DNA of 64,000 nt. It comes from JADGOV01 sp963814355 (GTDB taxonomy: Bacteria > Actinomycetota > Actinomycetes > JADGOV01). Position numbers and translations under genes: made by a program. The notes beneath the pieces were generated by a model. That model had not been told where the DNA came from, made no database searches, and saw nothing but the letters and a program-made list of their open reading frames with translations. How positions within the stretch are numbered: the stretch's first letter is position 1; every line of letters starts with the position of its first letter. Shown piece by piece: positions 26,230-35,423 of the stretch. The DNA lies in NCBI GenBank assembly GCA_963814355.1, contig CAWFCZ010000001.1:1-64000 (forward strand), written 5' to 3'.

Positions 26230-27849
26230 TCAGCTCCGGCCGGCGCCGAAGGTAGCGCCCAGCGCCGGAGCCATGTCGGCGTCGCGGGGGTGGCCGGTGT
26301 CGGGGGTGAGCAGGGCGTCGAAGGAGTCGGGGCTGTGATCCTGGCTGCCGGCGTCGGCGGCCACCGCCCGGGCGACCCCGTCGGGCAGGTGCGTGCTTGC
26401 CACGTCCCTGGCCGGCAACCCGATCGGGTACACCCCGTCGAAGCAGGCCCGGCAGAGCCGGTCGGCGCCGATCGTGGTGGCCGCGATCAGGCCCTCGAGG
26501 GAGATATAGGACAGCGTGTCGGCACCGATCGAGGCCCGGATCTCCCCCACACCGAGCCCGCTGGCGATCAGCTCGGCGCGGGTGGCGAAGTCGATGCCGT
26601 AGAAGCACGGCCACTGCACCGGCGGGCTGGAGATCCGGACGTGCACCTGCGCGGCACCCGCCTCCCGGAGCATCCGGACCAGCGCCCGCTGCGTGTTGCC
26701 GCGGACGATGGAATCATCCACGACGACCAGCCGCTGACCACGGATGATTTCCCGGAGCGGGTTGAGTTTGAGCCAGATGCCGAGCTGGCGGATGGTCTGG
26801 GAGGGCTGGATGAAGGTCCGGCCGACGTAGGAGTTCTTCACCAACCCCACGCCGTACGGAATGCCACTCGCCTCGGCAAAGCCGACCGCAGCCGGCGTAC
26901 CGGACTCCGGGACGGCGATCACCAGGTCGGCGTCCGCGGGGTACTCCCGGGCCAGCGCCCGGCCCACCTCGACCCGGGTGGCGTACACCCCGCGACCCGC
27001 GATGGTGGTATCCGGCCGGGCAAGGTAGACATACTCGAAGAGGCAGCCTTTGGGGCCGGCCTCGGCGAACTGCACGCTGCGCAGGCCATGGGCGTCGATG
27101 GCGACCAACTCGCCGGGTTCGATCTCGCGGACGAACGAAGCGCCGACGATGTCCAGCGCGGCGGTCTCGCTGGCGACCACCCAGCCGCGGTCGAGCCGGC
27201 CGAGGACCAGCGGCCGGATCCCCGCCGGGTCCCGGGCGGCCAGCAGCGTCGCCTCGTCCATGAATACCAGCGAGAACGCTCCTCGCAGCAGCGGGAGAAC
27301 GTCCAGGGCGGCGCTTTCCAGCGGCACGTCGTGCTGCGCCGAGAGCAGCCCGGTGATCAGGTCGGAGTCGGTGGTGGCCCCCGCCGCGTTGCGGTCGCCG
27401 GCCGCAGCCGCCCGGTCGGCGAGATCCCTGGTGTTGAGCAGGTTGCCGTTGTGCCCCAGCGCGATGGCCCCGCCACCGTCGCGGGAGCGGAAGGAGGGCT
27501 GGGCGTTCTCCCAGGTGCCCGCGCCGGTGGTGGAGTACCGGGTGTGCCCGATGGCCAGGTGGCCGCGCAGCGAGCTCAGCGTGGGCTCGTCGAAAACCTG
27601 GGCAACGAGGCCTAGTTCCTTGTAGACCAGCACCGTGGCGCCGTCGCTGACCGCCATGCCGGCGGCCTCCTGGCCGCGGTGCTGCAGCGCGAACAGGCCG
27701 AAGTAGGTCAGCTTGGCGACGTCTTCGCCGGGCGCCCAGACACCGAACACGCCGCACGCGTCCTTGGGCGGTGGATCACTGGTGACGTCGAGGTCGGAAT
27801 GGCCGTCATCGCCGCGGCCACTACCGTTCTGGTCAAGACCAGGGCGCAC
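26230..27849 (-). CDS. purF: amidophosphoribosyltransferase
   Basis: First committed purine step: PRPP plus glutamine to phosphoribosylamine. The Ntn-hydrolase glutaminase domain begins at DACGVFGVWAPGEDVAKLTYFGL; Cys32 becomes the N-terminal nucleophile after loss of a 31-residue propeptide. Then LQHRGQEAAG, the PRPP loop VVDDSIVRGNTQ and C-terminal Fe-S-type cysteines (CRACFDGVYP). The GTG at 27849 is the best start giving a short propeptide; the open frame continues upstream without similarity. 539 residues. Confidence 0.95.
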   Translation of the reverse strand: MRPGLDQNGSGRGDDGHSDLDVTSDPPPKDACGVFGVWAPGEDVAKLTYFGLFALQHRGQEAAGMAVSDGATVLVYKELGLVAQVFDEPTLSSLRGHLAIGHTRYSTTGAGTWENAQPSFRSRDGGGAIALGHNGNLLNTRDLADRAAAAGDRNAAGATTDSDLITGLLSAQHDVPLESAALDVLPLLRGAFSLVFMDEATLLAARDPAGIRPLVLGRLDRGWVVASETAALDIVGASFVREIEPGELVAIDAHGLRSVQFAEAGPKGCLFEYVYLARPDTTIAGRGVYATRVEVGRALAREYPADADLVIAVPESGTPAAVGFAEASGIPYGVGLVKNSYVGRTFIQPSQTIRQLGIWLKLNPLREIIRGQRLVVVDDSIVRGNTQRALVRMLREAGAAQVHVRISSPPVQWPCFYGIDFATRAELIASGLGVGEIRASIGADTLSYISLEGLIAATTIGADRLCRACFDGVYPIGLPARDVASTHLPDGVARAVAADAGSQDHSPDSFDALLTPDTGHPRDADMAPALGATFGAGRS

Positions 27850-27991
27850 GCGTGGGGCTCCTCGAGTTACGGCGGCGCATCGATGCCGCCGGGGCGGCCG
27901 GGGAAGCCGACGCGGACAGTCTAGACACCGGTGCGCCACCAACCGGGGACCTCCGTTCTTCCGGCTGGCGAAAAGTGGGTACGGCGTGGGC

Positions 27992-29107
27992 ATGACCACG
28001 ACGCTCGCCGACCTGGACGATGAGACCGTGCAGACTTTGGACCGGTACGGATTCGACGAGGAACAGTTCCGCACCCTGCAGGCTCGGGTCCGCGATGGAT
28101 CGCTCGCGCCGACCAGCAATGTGCTGACCGGCCGGGTGGAACCACCGGAGTCGGCGGACATCACCCCGCTGCCCGAACCGGGCGGCGAGGGGTACGAAGC
28201 TGCACGGGAAGCTGGGCTCGCCGCGCTGCGGGACTCCTCGGTCGCCTCGGTGGTGCTCAACGGCGGCATGGCGACCCGCTTCGGCGGCGTCGTGAAGGGC
28301 GTGGTGGAAGCCCTTGACGGGCGGAGCTTCCTGGAGCTGAAGCTCGCCCAGGCCGAGGGGGTCGCCACAGCACTCGGCATCTCGGTGCCGACAGCGGTGA
28401 TGACCAGCTTCGCGACCGACGCTGCCACCAAGGCGTTCCTCGCCGAGCGAGGGGTACCGCAGCCGCTCTACTTTAGCCAGTACGTCTCACTGCGAATGGA
28501 GCGCGACGGGCTCCCCTTCCGCGGCGCCGACGGGCGGGTGTCGCTCTACAGCCCGGGGCACGGGGACTTCTTGCTCGCGCTACGACGCTCCGGCACGCTG
28601 GATGCGCTGCGGGCCCAGGGCGTCCGCCACGTCACCGTCTCCAACGTGGACAACCTGCCCGCGCGCCTGGATCCGGTAGTACTCGGTTCGCATGTACTCG
28701 CCGGACGGCCGATGACCGCCGAAGTCGTGGCCAACTCCGGTGACGTCGGCGGCGCCCCGGCGAAGGTGGACGGCCGGGTGCAGCTGGTCGAGTCCATGCG
28801 GTTCCCGCCAGGCTTCGACCACAGCCGCCTGCCGGCGACGAACTCCAACACCGTGACATTCGACCTCGAGGCGTTGGACCGGGACTTCGACCTCACCTGG
28901 CTGTACGTGGAGAAGAACGTCGAGGGGCGCTCTGCGGTGCAACTCGAGCACCTGTACCACGAGGCGTCGGTGTTTCTGCCCACCACGTACCTATTGGTCC
29001 CGGCAAGCGGGCCGCGAAGCCGCTTCCTGCCGATCAAGAGGCCGGAGGATCTCACCGCGGCGCAGCCGCAGCTCCGGGAGTTGTTGGCCCGCCCGCCGCT
29101 GCAGTAG
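27992..29107 (+). CDS. UTP-glucose-1-phosphate uridylyltransferase, UDPGP family
   Basis: Makes UDP-glucose from UTP and glucose 1-phosphate. The protein is of the eukaryote-like UDPGP type rather than bacterial GalU: SVVLNGGMATRFGG nucleotide loop, LELKLAQAEG, VMTSFATD, PGHGDFLLAL, HVTVSNVDNL and the substrate Lys region LYVEKNVEGR. 371 residues. ATG 27992 is the first start with similarity; the frame is open further upstream, over the divergent purF start. UDP-N-acetylhexosamine is a possible alternative substrate. Confidence 0.85.
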   Translation: MTTTLADLDDETVQTLDRYGFDEEQFRTLQARVRDGSLAPTSNVLTGRVEPPESADITPLPEPGGEGYEAAREAGLAALRDSSVASVVLNGGMATRFGGVVKGVVEALDGRSFLELKLAQAEGVATALGISVPTAVMTSFATDAATKAFLAERGVPQPLYFSQYVSLRMERDGLPFRGADGRVSLYSPGHGDFLLALRRSGTLDALRAQGVRHVTVSNVDNLPARLDPVVLGSHVLAGRPMTAEVVANSGDVGGAPAKVDGRVQLVESMRFPPGFDHSRLPATNSNTVTFDLEALDRDFDLTWLYVEKNVEGRSAVQLEHLYHEASVFLPTTYLLVPASGPRSRFLPIKRPEDLTAAQPQLRELLARPPLQ

Positions 29108-29130
29108 ACCGCCGCTGCAGTAGTCGGAGC

Positions 29131-29913
29131 TCAGCGCACGACTGGCAGCCACCCGGAGAGGTCGGCCCGGCTGCCGCTGGCCCTGACCCTGCCGGCGGCC
29201 ACCGCCTCGGCCCAGCCGCGCCGCCCGGCGGCCAGCTCCAACCAGCTCACCGGGTCGGTCTCGATCACGTTGGGCGGCGTGCCGCGGGTGTGGCGCGGCC
29301 CGGGTACGCACTGCACGGCGGCGTACGGCGGCACCCGCAGCTCCACGGCCCGGCCCGGGGCGGCCACGGCCAGGACGTCGGCCAGCAGCAGTACCGCGTG
29401 GCGGACGGCGGCCGGGGTCAGCACCAGCTCTGCTCCGGTGGCCGCGGCCAGGTCCAGGCCGTGGACAACGCCTTCGACGCAGCGGGTGATCAGGAAGTCG
29501 GAGAACGGCAGCGTGCCGGGTCGGGTGGCCACCAGCCGGTCCGCATCCGCGGTGGCGGTGGTCGCCGCGGCAGCGGCCACGGCATCACCGAAGGCGATTC
29601 GCAGCTCGGCGGGCGAGGCCGCCGCGGCCGTGGCCTTGGCACGTTCGGCGACTCCGGCGGCCGCCGCTGCGGCGCCGGCGTAGTAGCGCAGCAGCTCGAC
29701 GTCGGCCCGAGCCGGCGCCGGTTCGGCGAGGTAGCGGGTCATGGCCTCGACGTTGGAGGTCAGGTGCGCGACCAGCTCCGCAACCCGCCAGGTGCCGAGC
29801 CGGGTCGGGGTCCCGAACGCCTCCGCGGGCAGGGCGGCCACCGCGTCGGCGAGCCCACCGAACTGGTCCAGCACCGCGGTGCGGAGCTCGGCGTAGGAGC
29901 TGGCGGAGATCAT
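29131..29913 (-). CDS. maleylpyruvate isomerase/DinB-like, mycothiol-dependent enzyme family (sterol-carrier-type C-terminus)
   Basis: A 260-residue protein of the MDMPI-like group in actinobacteria. The N-terminal four-helix domain has RLGTWRVAELVAHLTSN, with the conserved His used for metal or mycothiol binding, and CVEGVVHGLDLA. The C-terminus resembles the small sterol-carrier-like domain (VELRVPPYAAVQC ... DPVSWLELAAGR). The substrate is unknown. It starts 35 bp after purL and is probably cotranscribed, though no purine role follows. Confidence 0.75.
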   Translation of the reverse strand: MISASSYAELRTAVLDQFGGLADAVAALPAEAFGTPTRLGTWRVAELVAHLTSNVEAMTRYLAEPAPARADVELLRYYAGAAAAAAGVAERAKATAAAASPAELRIAFGDAVAAAAATTATADADRLVATRPGTLPFSDFLITRCVEGVVHGLDLAAATGAELVLTPAAVRHAVLLLADVLAVAAPGRAVELRVPPYAAVQCVPGPRHTRGTPPNVIETDPVSWLELAAGRRGWAEAVAAGRVRASGSRADLSGWLPVVR

Positions 29914-29948
29914 CGAAGCGCGCCGCGAGGGCTGGGCGTCATGGGTGG

Positions 29949-32162
29949 CTAGCCGAACAGCCGCGGCAAGGTGCCCTCGTGCGCCGCCCGCAGCTCGGCG
30001 AGCGGAACGCTGAACGCGCCGTCGACGGTGAGCTCGTCGCCGACGGTGATGCCCAGCCGGGTGACGGCTACGCCGTGCCGGCGGCAGCCGGCTTCCCAGG
30101 CCGCCGCGTGCTGCGCCGGCACCGCGACGACCGCCCGGGCGACCGACTCGCTGAACAGCGCCACGAACGGATCGCCGGGCAGGCTCACCCGTACCCCGAC
30201 GCCGTACCGCAGGGCCGACTCGACCAGAGCCACGCCGAGGCCGCCGTCGGACAGGTCGTGCGCCGCGCTGCGGAGGCCCGCCTCGGCGGCGCACAGCGCG
30301 GCCAGCCGCTGTTCGGCGGCGAAGTCGACCGGCGGCGGAGCCCCGCCGAGGTGACGATGGGCCACCCAGGCCCACTCGGAGCCGCCGAAGTGCGCTCCGG
30401 TCTCACCCAGCAGGTACACCGTGTCGCCCGCGGATCGGAAGCCCAGCGGCGTCCGCCGCCGCACGTCGGCCAGCACCCCCAGGACGCCGATCACCGGTGT
30501 GGGGTTGATCGGTACCTCGCCGGTGGAGTTGTAGAAGCTGACGTTTCCGCCGGTCACCGGCAGGCCGAGCGCCCGGCACCCGTCGGCCAGGCCGCGGGTC
30601 AGCTCGGCGAACTGCCACATCCCCGCCGGGTCCTCCGGGCTGCCCACGTTGAGGCAGTCGGTCACGGCCAGCGGCCGGGCACCGGTCACCGCCACGTTGC
30701 GGTAGGACTCGGTGAGGGCGAGCTGCGCACCGGCGTAGGGGTCGAGCCGGGCGTACCGACCGTTGCCGTCCAGGGCGAGGGCGACGCCGAGGCCGCTGGC
30801 CTCGTCCAGCCGGATCACTCCGGCGTCCTCCGGCTGGGCGAGCACGGTGTCGCCGCGGACGTAGCGGTCGTACTGGTCGGTCACCCAGCGCCGGGAGCAC
30901 AGGTTGGGGCTGGCCACCAGCCGGAGCAGGCTGTCCCGCAGTTCCTCGCCGGTCGAGGGCCGGGCCAGCCGGGCCGGATCGTCGCCGGCCAGGGCTTCAC
31001 GATCGGCCGGCGGAGCGGTCGGGCGGGTGTAGACCGGCCCGTCGTCGGCCAGGCTGGCGGGTGGTACGTCGACCACGACGTCGCCGTGCCAGTCGACCAC
31101 CAGCCGGCCGGTGTCGGTCACTTCGCCGATCACCGTCGCCAGCACCCCCCAGCGTTGGGCGACCGCCAGCGCGGCACTCACGTCCGTGGGCGTCACGATC
31201 GCCAGCATCCGCTCCTGAGACTCGCTCGTGAGGATCTCCAACGGGACCATCGACGGCTCGCGCAGCGCCACGGCGTCCAGCGCGATCCGCATGCCGGCGC
31301 CGCCCTTGGCCGCGGTTTCGGAGAGCCCGCAGGCCAGCCCCGCGCCGCCGAGGTCCTGGATACCGGCGACCAGGCCACGGTCGTAGAGTTCCAGGCAGCA
31401 TTCGATGAGGATCTTCTCGGTGAACGGGTCGCCGACCTGCACGCTCGGCCGCTTGCTCGGGCCCCCGTCGTCGGAGAAAGTGGCGCTGGCCAGCACGCTG
31501 ACCCCGCCGATACCGTCCCGGCCGGTCAGCGAGCCGAGCAGCAACACCGCGTTTCCGGCGCCGGTGGCGCTCGCCAGATGCAGCCGCTCGGTTGGCAGCA
31601 CACCCAGGCACAGCGCGTTGACCAGCGGGTTGCCGCCGTAGGAGGGGTCGAAGGCCAGCTCGCCGCCGATGTTGGGCAGGCCCAGGCAGTTGCCGTAGCC
31701 GCCGACCCCGGCCACCACACCGGGCAAGACCCGGTGGGTGTCCGGCGCCTCGGCGTCGCCGAACCGCAGCGAGTCCAGCACCGCGACCGGGCGGGCGCCC
31801 ATGGCCAGAATGTCCCGCACGATCCCGCCTACCCCGGTGGCCGCACCCTGGTAGGGCTCGACGTAGGACGGGTGGTTGTGGCTTTCCACCTTGAAGGTGA
31901 CCGCGAGGCCCGGCGCCACCGCCACCACGCCGGCGTTCTCCCCGATGCCGGCCAGCAGTACCTCGCTGCGCGGCAGGTCGGCAAATCGGCGCAGGTACAC
32001 CTTGGAGCTCTTGTACGAGCAGTGCTCGCTCCACATCACCGCGTACATGGCGAGTTCGGCGTCCGAGGGCAGCCGACCGAGGATCTCGCAGATCCGGTCG
32101 TATTCGTCGGGCTGCAGGCCCAGGTCGGCGTACGGCTGGGTAACGGCGAGCGGGGCCGTCAT
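29949..32162 (-). CDS. purL: phosphoribosylformylglycinamidine synthase, large subunit
   Basis: ATP-dependent conversion of FGAR to FGAM using ammonia from PurQ; works with PurS and PurQ. The 737-residue small-type PurL has the AIRS repeats: MWSEHCSYKSSK, HNHPSYVEPYQGAATGVGGI, IQDLGGAGLACG, and the second half TGGNVSFYNSTG and LSDGGLGVAL. ATG 32162 overlaps the purQ stop (ATGA), so translation is coupled. Confidence 0.97.
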   Translation of the reverse strand: MTAPLAVTQPYADLGLQPDEYDRICEILGRLPSDAELAMYAVMWSEHCSYKSSKVYLRRFADLPRSEVLLAGIGENAGVVAVAPGLAVTFKVESHNHPSYVEPYQGAATGVGGIVRDILAMGARPVAVLDSLRFGDAEAPDTHRVLPGVVAGVGGYGNCLGLPNIGGELAFDPSYGGNPLVNALCLGVLPTERLHLASATGAGNAVLLLGSLTGRDGIGGVSVLASATFSDDGGPSKRPSVQVGDPFTEKILIECCLELYDRGLVAGIQDLGGAGLACGLSETAAKGGAGMRIALDAVALREPSMVPLEILTSESQERMLAIVTPTDVSAALAVAQRWGVLATVIGEVTDTGRLVVDWHGDVVVDVPPASLADDGPVYTRPTAPPADREALAGDDPARLARPSTGEELRDSLLRLVASPNLCSRRWVTDQYDRYVRGDTVLAQPEDAGVIRLDEASGLGVALALDGNGRYARLDPYAGAQLALTESYRNVAVTGARPLAVTDCLNVGSPEDPAGMWQFAELTRGLADGCRALGLPVTGGNVSFYNSTGEVPINPTPVIGVLGVLADVRRRTPLGFRSAGDTVYLLGETGAHFGGSEWAWVAHRHLGGAPPPVDFAAEQRLAALCAAEAGLRSAAHDLSDGGLGVALVESALRYGVGVRVSLPGDPFVALFSESVARAVVAVPAQHAAAWEAGCRRHGVAVTRLGITVGDELTVDGAFSVPLAELRAAHEGTLPRLFG

Positions 32163-32842
32163 ACCAGGGCGCCGAGGACGGAGCGGAAGAAGCCCAGCCC
32201 GTCCTCTCCGGGACCGGTGAGGGCCTCCACGGCGTGCTCGGGATGGGGCATGAGCCCGACCACGTTGCCGGCTGGATTGCAGATCCCGGCGATGTCCCGG
32301 GCGCTGCCGTTCGGGTTGGGCCGGCCGCCGTCGGTGGCATACCGGGCCACCACCCGGCCTTCGGCGGTGAGCTCGTCGAGGGTCCGCTCGTCGGCCAGGT
32401 AGCAGCCTTCGCCGTTCTTCAGCGGTACGACGATCCGCTGGCGCTCGCCGTACGCCCTGGTCCAGGCGGTCCGGTTGTTCTCGATGACGAGCGGCTGGTC
32501 GAGGCAGGTGAACCGGCGGCCGGCGTTACGGATCAGCGCGCCCGGTAGCAGGTGCGCCTCGCAGAGAATCTGGAAGCCGTTGCAGATGCCGAGCACCGGC
32601 AGGCCGTCGCGGGCACCGGTCACCACCGGGCGCAGGATCGGGGCGAAGGCGGCGATGGCCCCACAGCGGAGGTAGTCGCCGTAGGAGAACCCCCCCGGGA
32701 GGATGACGGCATCCACGTTCGGCAGCTCGGGGTCGGCGTGCCACAGCGGCACAGGCTCGCCCCCGGCCAGGCGCACCGCGCGGGCGGCGTCGCCGTCGTC
32801 CAGGGAGCCGGGAAAGGTCACGACACCGATGCGACCGGGCAT
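32159..32842 (-). CDS. purQ: phosphoribosylformylglycinamidine synthase, glutaminase subunit
   Basis: Class I glutamine amidotransferase that supplies ammonia to PurL. 227 residues with ILPGGFSYGDYLR, the nucleophile elbow VLGICNGFQ (Cys) and the His/Glu pair in LMPHPEHA. ATG 32842 begins MPGRIGVVTFPGS. Overlaps purL by 4 bp; the RsbW-like gene ends 11 bp upstream. Confidence 0.97.
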   Translation of the reverse strand: MPGRIGVVTFPGSLDDGDAARAVRLAGGEPVPLWHADPELPNVDAVILPGGFSYGDYLRCGAIAAFAPILRPVVTGARDGLPVLGICNGFQILCEAHLLPGALIRNAGRRFTCLDQPLVIENNRTAWTRAYGERQRIVVPLKNGEGCYLADERTLDELTAEGRVVARYATDGGRPNPNGSARDIAGICNPAGNVVGLMPHPEHAVEALTGPGEDGLGFFRSVLGALV

Positions 32843-32853
32843 GATGACAGAGT

Positions 32854-33315
32854 TTAGTCGGCCGGGTCGGCCGGGTCGGCCGGTACCGCGTCGGTGAGCC
32901 GGTCCGCCGGCGAGCCGGTGATGAAGCGGAGCCGCTTGCGCAGTGAGACCACCGCACCGTCCTCGTCCTCCTGCTCGAACTGTACCGAATCCACCAATGC
33001 CCGCATCAGCAGCACTCCGCGGCCCTGCTCCGCGTTGGCCTCCGGCAGCGGCAGCGCCGACGCGTCGAATCCGCTGCCATGGTCGAACACCCGGATGTGG
33101 CAGCCGTCGTCGCTGATCGCGCAACTGACCTCGTAGTTCTCCCCCGCCCCGGCATGGTCGAGCACGTTGGTGCAGCACTCCGTGATGGCCAGCGTGATGT
33201 CGCTGCGGTCGTCCGCCTCGACGCCGAGCACCTCCATCGAGCGGTCGAGAATCCGCCGTACGACCGGGATGCTCAGCTCGTCACGGGGCAGCGCGAGCCG
33301 TAACGCGATCTCCAC
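32854..33315 (-). CDS. RsbW/SpoIIAB-type ATP-binding kinase (anti-sigma-factor-like)
   Basis: A 153-residue GHKL-fold protein. The N-box is ITLAITECCTNVLDHAG, the G1-like box is IRVFDHGSGFD and the G2 region is EQGRGVLLMRALVD, as in actinobacterial RsbW homologues that bind and inhibit a sigma factor and phosphorylate its antagonist. The last residues are a repeated PADPADPAD tail. The gene sits between purS (4-bp gap) and purQ (11-bp gap) in the same direction, so it should be cotranscribed with purine genes. No sigma factor or antagonist gene is adjacent. Confidence 0.88.
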   Translation of the reverse strand: MEIALRLALPRDELSIPVVRRILDRSMEVLGVEADDRSDITLAITECCTNVLDHAGAGENYEVSCAISDDGCHIRVFDHGSGFDASALPLPEANAEQGRGVLLMRALVDSVQFEQEDEDGAVVSLRKRLRFITGSPADRLTDAVPADPADPAD

Positions 33316-33319
33316 CGAC

Positions 33320-33604
33320 TCACTGGTCCAGTCGCACGGTGAAGTCCTCGATGACCGGGTTGGCGAGCAGCGTCTCGGCCATCGCGGCGGCTCTGCGCAG
33401 GGCCGCTGCTGGCACGCCGCCTTCGGCCGCGGCGACGTCCGGTGTCACCTCGAGTTGGATCTCGAAGCGTTTGCCCTGGCGTACCGAGACCACGCCGTCG
33501 TATCCCAGCCCGGGCAGCGCCCGGGCGATGGCCTGTCCCTGCGGATCGGAGATCTCCGGCTTGGGACTGACGTCCACCACGACTCTTACCGCTGATCTGG
33601 TCAC
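33320..33604 (-). CDS. purS: phosphoribosylformylglycinamidine synthase subunit PurS
   Basis: Small structural subunit that joins PurL and PurQ. 94 residues with VVVDVSPKPEISDPQGQAI and VRQGKRFEIQLEV, the PurS pattern. GTG 33604 chosen; the conserved part begins at residue 5. First gene of the purS-rsbW-purQ-purL unit, with a 120-bp leader containing a hairpin. Confidence 0.95.
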   Translation of the reverse strand: MTRSAVRVVVDVSPKPEISDPQGQAIARALPGLGYDGVVSVRQGKRFEIQLEVTPDVAAAEGGVPAAALRRAAAMAETLLANPVIEDFTVRLDQ

Positions 33605-33644
33605 CGTCGGACCTTACCCGTTCCCCGCCCGGACGCCCAGACAA

Positions 33645-33682
33645 GGCGAAGATCGGCCCCCCCGCGAGCACCGATCTTCGCC
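33645..33682 (-). promoter_or_regulatory. 12-bp perfect hairpin in the purS leader
   Basis: GGCGAAGATCGG (33645-33656) and CCGATCTTCGCC (33671-33682) are exact complements around a 14-nt loop, about 40 nt before the purS start and downstream of the predicted promoter. It could act as an attenuator or RNA-stability element for the purine operon. Confidence 0.5.
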
Positions 33683-33731
33683 GAGCGGCCGCATGTACTT
33701 GACGACTGTACGTACTGTCCGGTCTCACTGG

Positions 33732-33760
33732 ACATTACAGTAGCCAGCTTGGGTACACAA
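33732..33760 (-). promoter_or_regulatory. predicted promoter of the purS-rsbW-purQ-purL operon
   Basis: Minus strand: -35 TTGTGT (33760-33755), 17-bp spacer, -10 TAATGT (33737-33732). Transcription would start near 33725 and give a leader of about 120 nt containing the hairpin at 33682-33645. Confidence 0.5.
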
Positions 33761-33835
33761 GAAGAGCGCGCGCCGATCGGAGCGGAGAGGCCACAATGAG
33801 GCCGACAAGGGCGGACAACCCAGGAGCGTGGCCGG

Positions 33836-34237
33836 TTGGCCCAGCCTCGTGCCACCAGGGCAGCCGAGCCCACCGCCCTGCAGCGCTTGATCGTCGACCG
33901 TATGCGGGAGCGGTCATGGTCCTACGGTGCGGTCGCCCGACGTGGCGGTATGCCTCGCTCCACCGTCCATCACCTGGCGAGCACGACCAGCCTGGTCCGA
34001 CCCCCGCGCCCCGATACCTTGGTGGCGCTCGCTCGCGGTCTTGACGTACCGCTTGCACTGGTACGCCACGCCGCCGCGCAAGCCACCGGGCTGCACGTCG
34101 ACTCGATTGCCGTCGACTCCGAGACCGCCTCGCTGATTGCCAGCCTGGAAGAGCTCACCCCGGCCGACCGTCGGCATGTGGCCGCGCTCATCGAGTCGCT
34201 GCGCCATCGGCCGCCCGAGCCTGGCTCCGGCGACTGA
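33836..34237 (+). CDS. small helix-turn-helix DNA-binding protein (XRE-like)
   Basis: A 133-residue protein with one N-terminal helix-turn-helix: RMRERSWSYGAVARRGGMPRSTVHHL, then RPDTLVALARGLDVPLALV as in XRE-type regulators. The second half is a helical region (ELTPADRRHVAALIESLRHR). The start is uncertain: TTG 33836 is the first codon in frame, and the HTH would be cut by ATG 33902. Divergent from purS; its target is unknown. Confidence 0.75.
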   Translation: MAQPRATRAAEPTALQRLIVDRMRERSWSYGAVARRGGMPRSTVHHLASTTSLVRPPRPDTLVALARGLDVPLALVRHAAAQATGLHVDSIAVDSETASLIASLEELTPADRRHVAALIESLRHRPPEPGSGD

Positions 34238-34267
34238 ACGGTCCACTCGGACGGCGCGCGGACCGAG

Positions 34268-34300
34268 CCCGGGCCGGCGACAGCTGGCCGCCGGCCCGGG
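34268..34300 (+). terminator. 12-bp GC hairpin after the HTH gene
   Basis: CCCGGGCCGGCG (34268-34279) pairs exactly with CGCCGGCCCGGG (34289-34300), 9-nt loop, 31 bp after the stop codon. No T-run. Also suits the converging LysM remnant. Confidence 0.72.
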
Positions 34301-34356
34301 GAGGCCGTCACCGGGTCAGGTCGTTCGCCTGCGATTGGCGGGGTGTCCAGCCGAGG

Positions 34357-35249
34357 CTAGCTAGACGGAGATGGTCGGCCAGGACCTGGTACTCGTGCTC
34401 CACCAGTACCAGCCGAGCCACCCGAAGGAGGTGTCCGGATCCTGTCCGGGTGGGCGGGACACCAGCACGGTCCCCCGGTAGGGCACCCGAGTGACCAGTA
34501 GCCGCTCGTAGTCTTCGAACACCAGTCGCACTGGGGGTGCGGATTGCGGTGCCGGGACCGCTTGCGACGGCACCTTGACCGGAACCGGCGTGGGGGGCGG
34601 CCTGAGGCGCCATGCTGTGGCGCCGACGGATTCCCGCCGCCGTGCCGGGCTGGCGGTGCAACGATGGCCGGCGGCGGGATCGATGTCGCTGCCCCTGGCT
34701 GCTGGGTCGACGTCCTGGCTCGCGCATCGGGCCTTGTCGAACGCGGCGGCACGCACAAGGTGAGGCCCACTCGGAGGAGGTCCGGGTCAGCGCCGATCAC
34801 CTGGCGGTTCGCCGCGTACAGGGCCGGCCAATGACCAGGCACTCGGAACCGCTCGGAGTTCCGTACAGCGTGTTGCCGGAGACCACGCGGTAGTAACGCC
34901 GCCCAACGCACGTCGTGTGGCGTGCTGGGCGCCGAAGTGCGGTGAGGGCGATCCCGACGGTGGCGGACTGGGCAATGGACGGCTGGTTGGCAAGCCGGAC
35001 CGTCGGCCCAGCGGGACGGTTGACGAACGTGATGCCACCGGTGATGGCAACCAAGAGGATCGTCCAAGCCAGTTGCTGGTACGCCTTGTCTTTCGAGGCA
35101 GCGGTTGCCCGCTGCCGATTGCTGGACTTCCCAACTAAAAGTGACTTCCAACACACCGCAATGCAGAAGGATCCGTCAAAATCGTCGCGGTAGGTAACGA
35201 GGTGGAGGAAGTTCCGCGACAATCGTTGTGCCGGCAACGGCTTCGGCAC
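34357..35249 (-). pseudogene. membrane-anchored LysM-domain protein broken by frameshifts
   Basis: One gene is spread over three minus-strand frames. The first, from 35249, has a membrane segment (LAWTILLVAITGGITF) and the start of a LysM domain (YYRVVSGNTLYGTPSGSE). The domain then continues in the next frame as GHWPALYAANRQVIGADPDLLRVGLTLCVP, near 34850. After a proline-rich linker a third frame gives RLVFEDYERLLVTRVPYRGTVLV and stops near 34361. LysM binds peptidoglycan. At least two indels are needed to join the parts, so it should be non-functional unless the sequence has errors. The 174 bp between it and purC (35250-35423) are less GC-rich and show no gene. Confidence 0.7.
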
Positions 35250-35423
35250 CGCAGGGGCATCAAATTCGGGGTGAACCTGAGGTACATGCAGCCGCTTTAT
35301 ACAGCTTCGGCGGGTATGTTCGTCCCGGAGCCCCGTCGGTGTACCCCCGTCATCGACGGGGTTCCCTTGCCTGCTGCGGCCGCTTGGCCCGAAGAAAAGT
35401 ACACCAGGCCCAACCGTCCGTAG

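Noticed and set aside
31193..31378. Small open frames inside purL and other purine genes
   Set aside because: Out-of-frame shadows without start signals.
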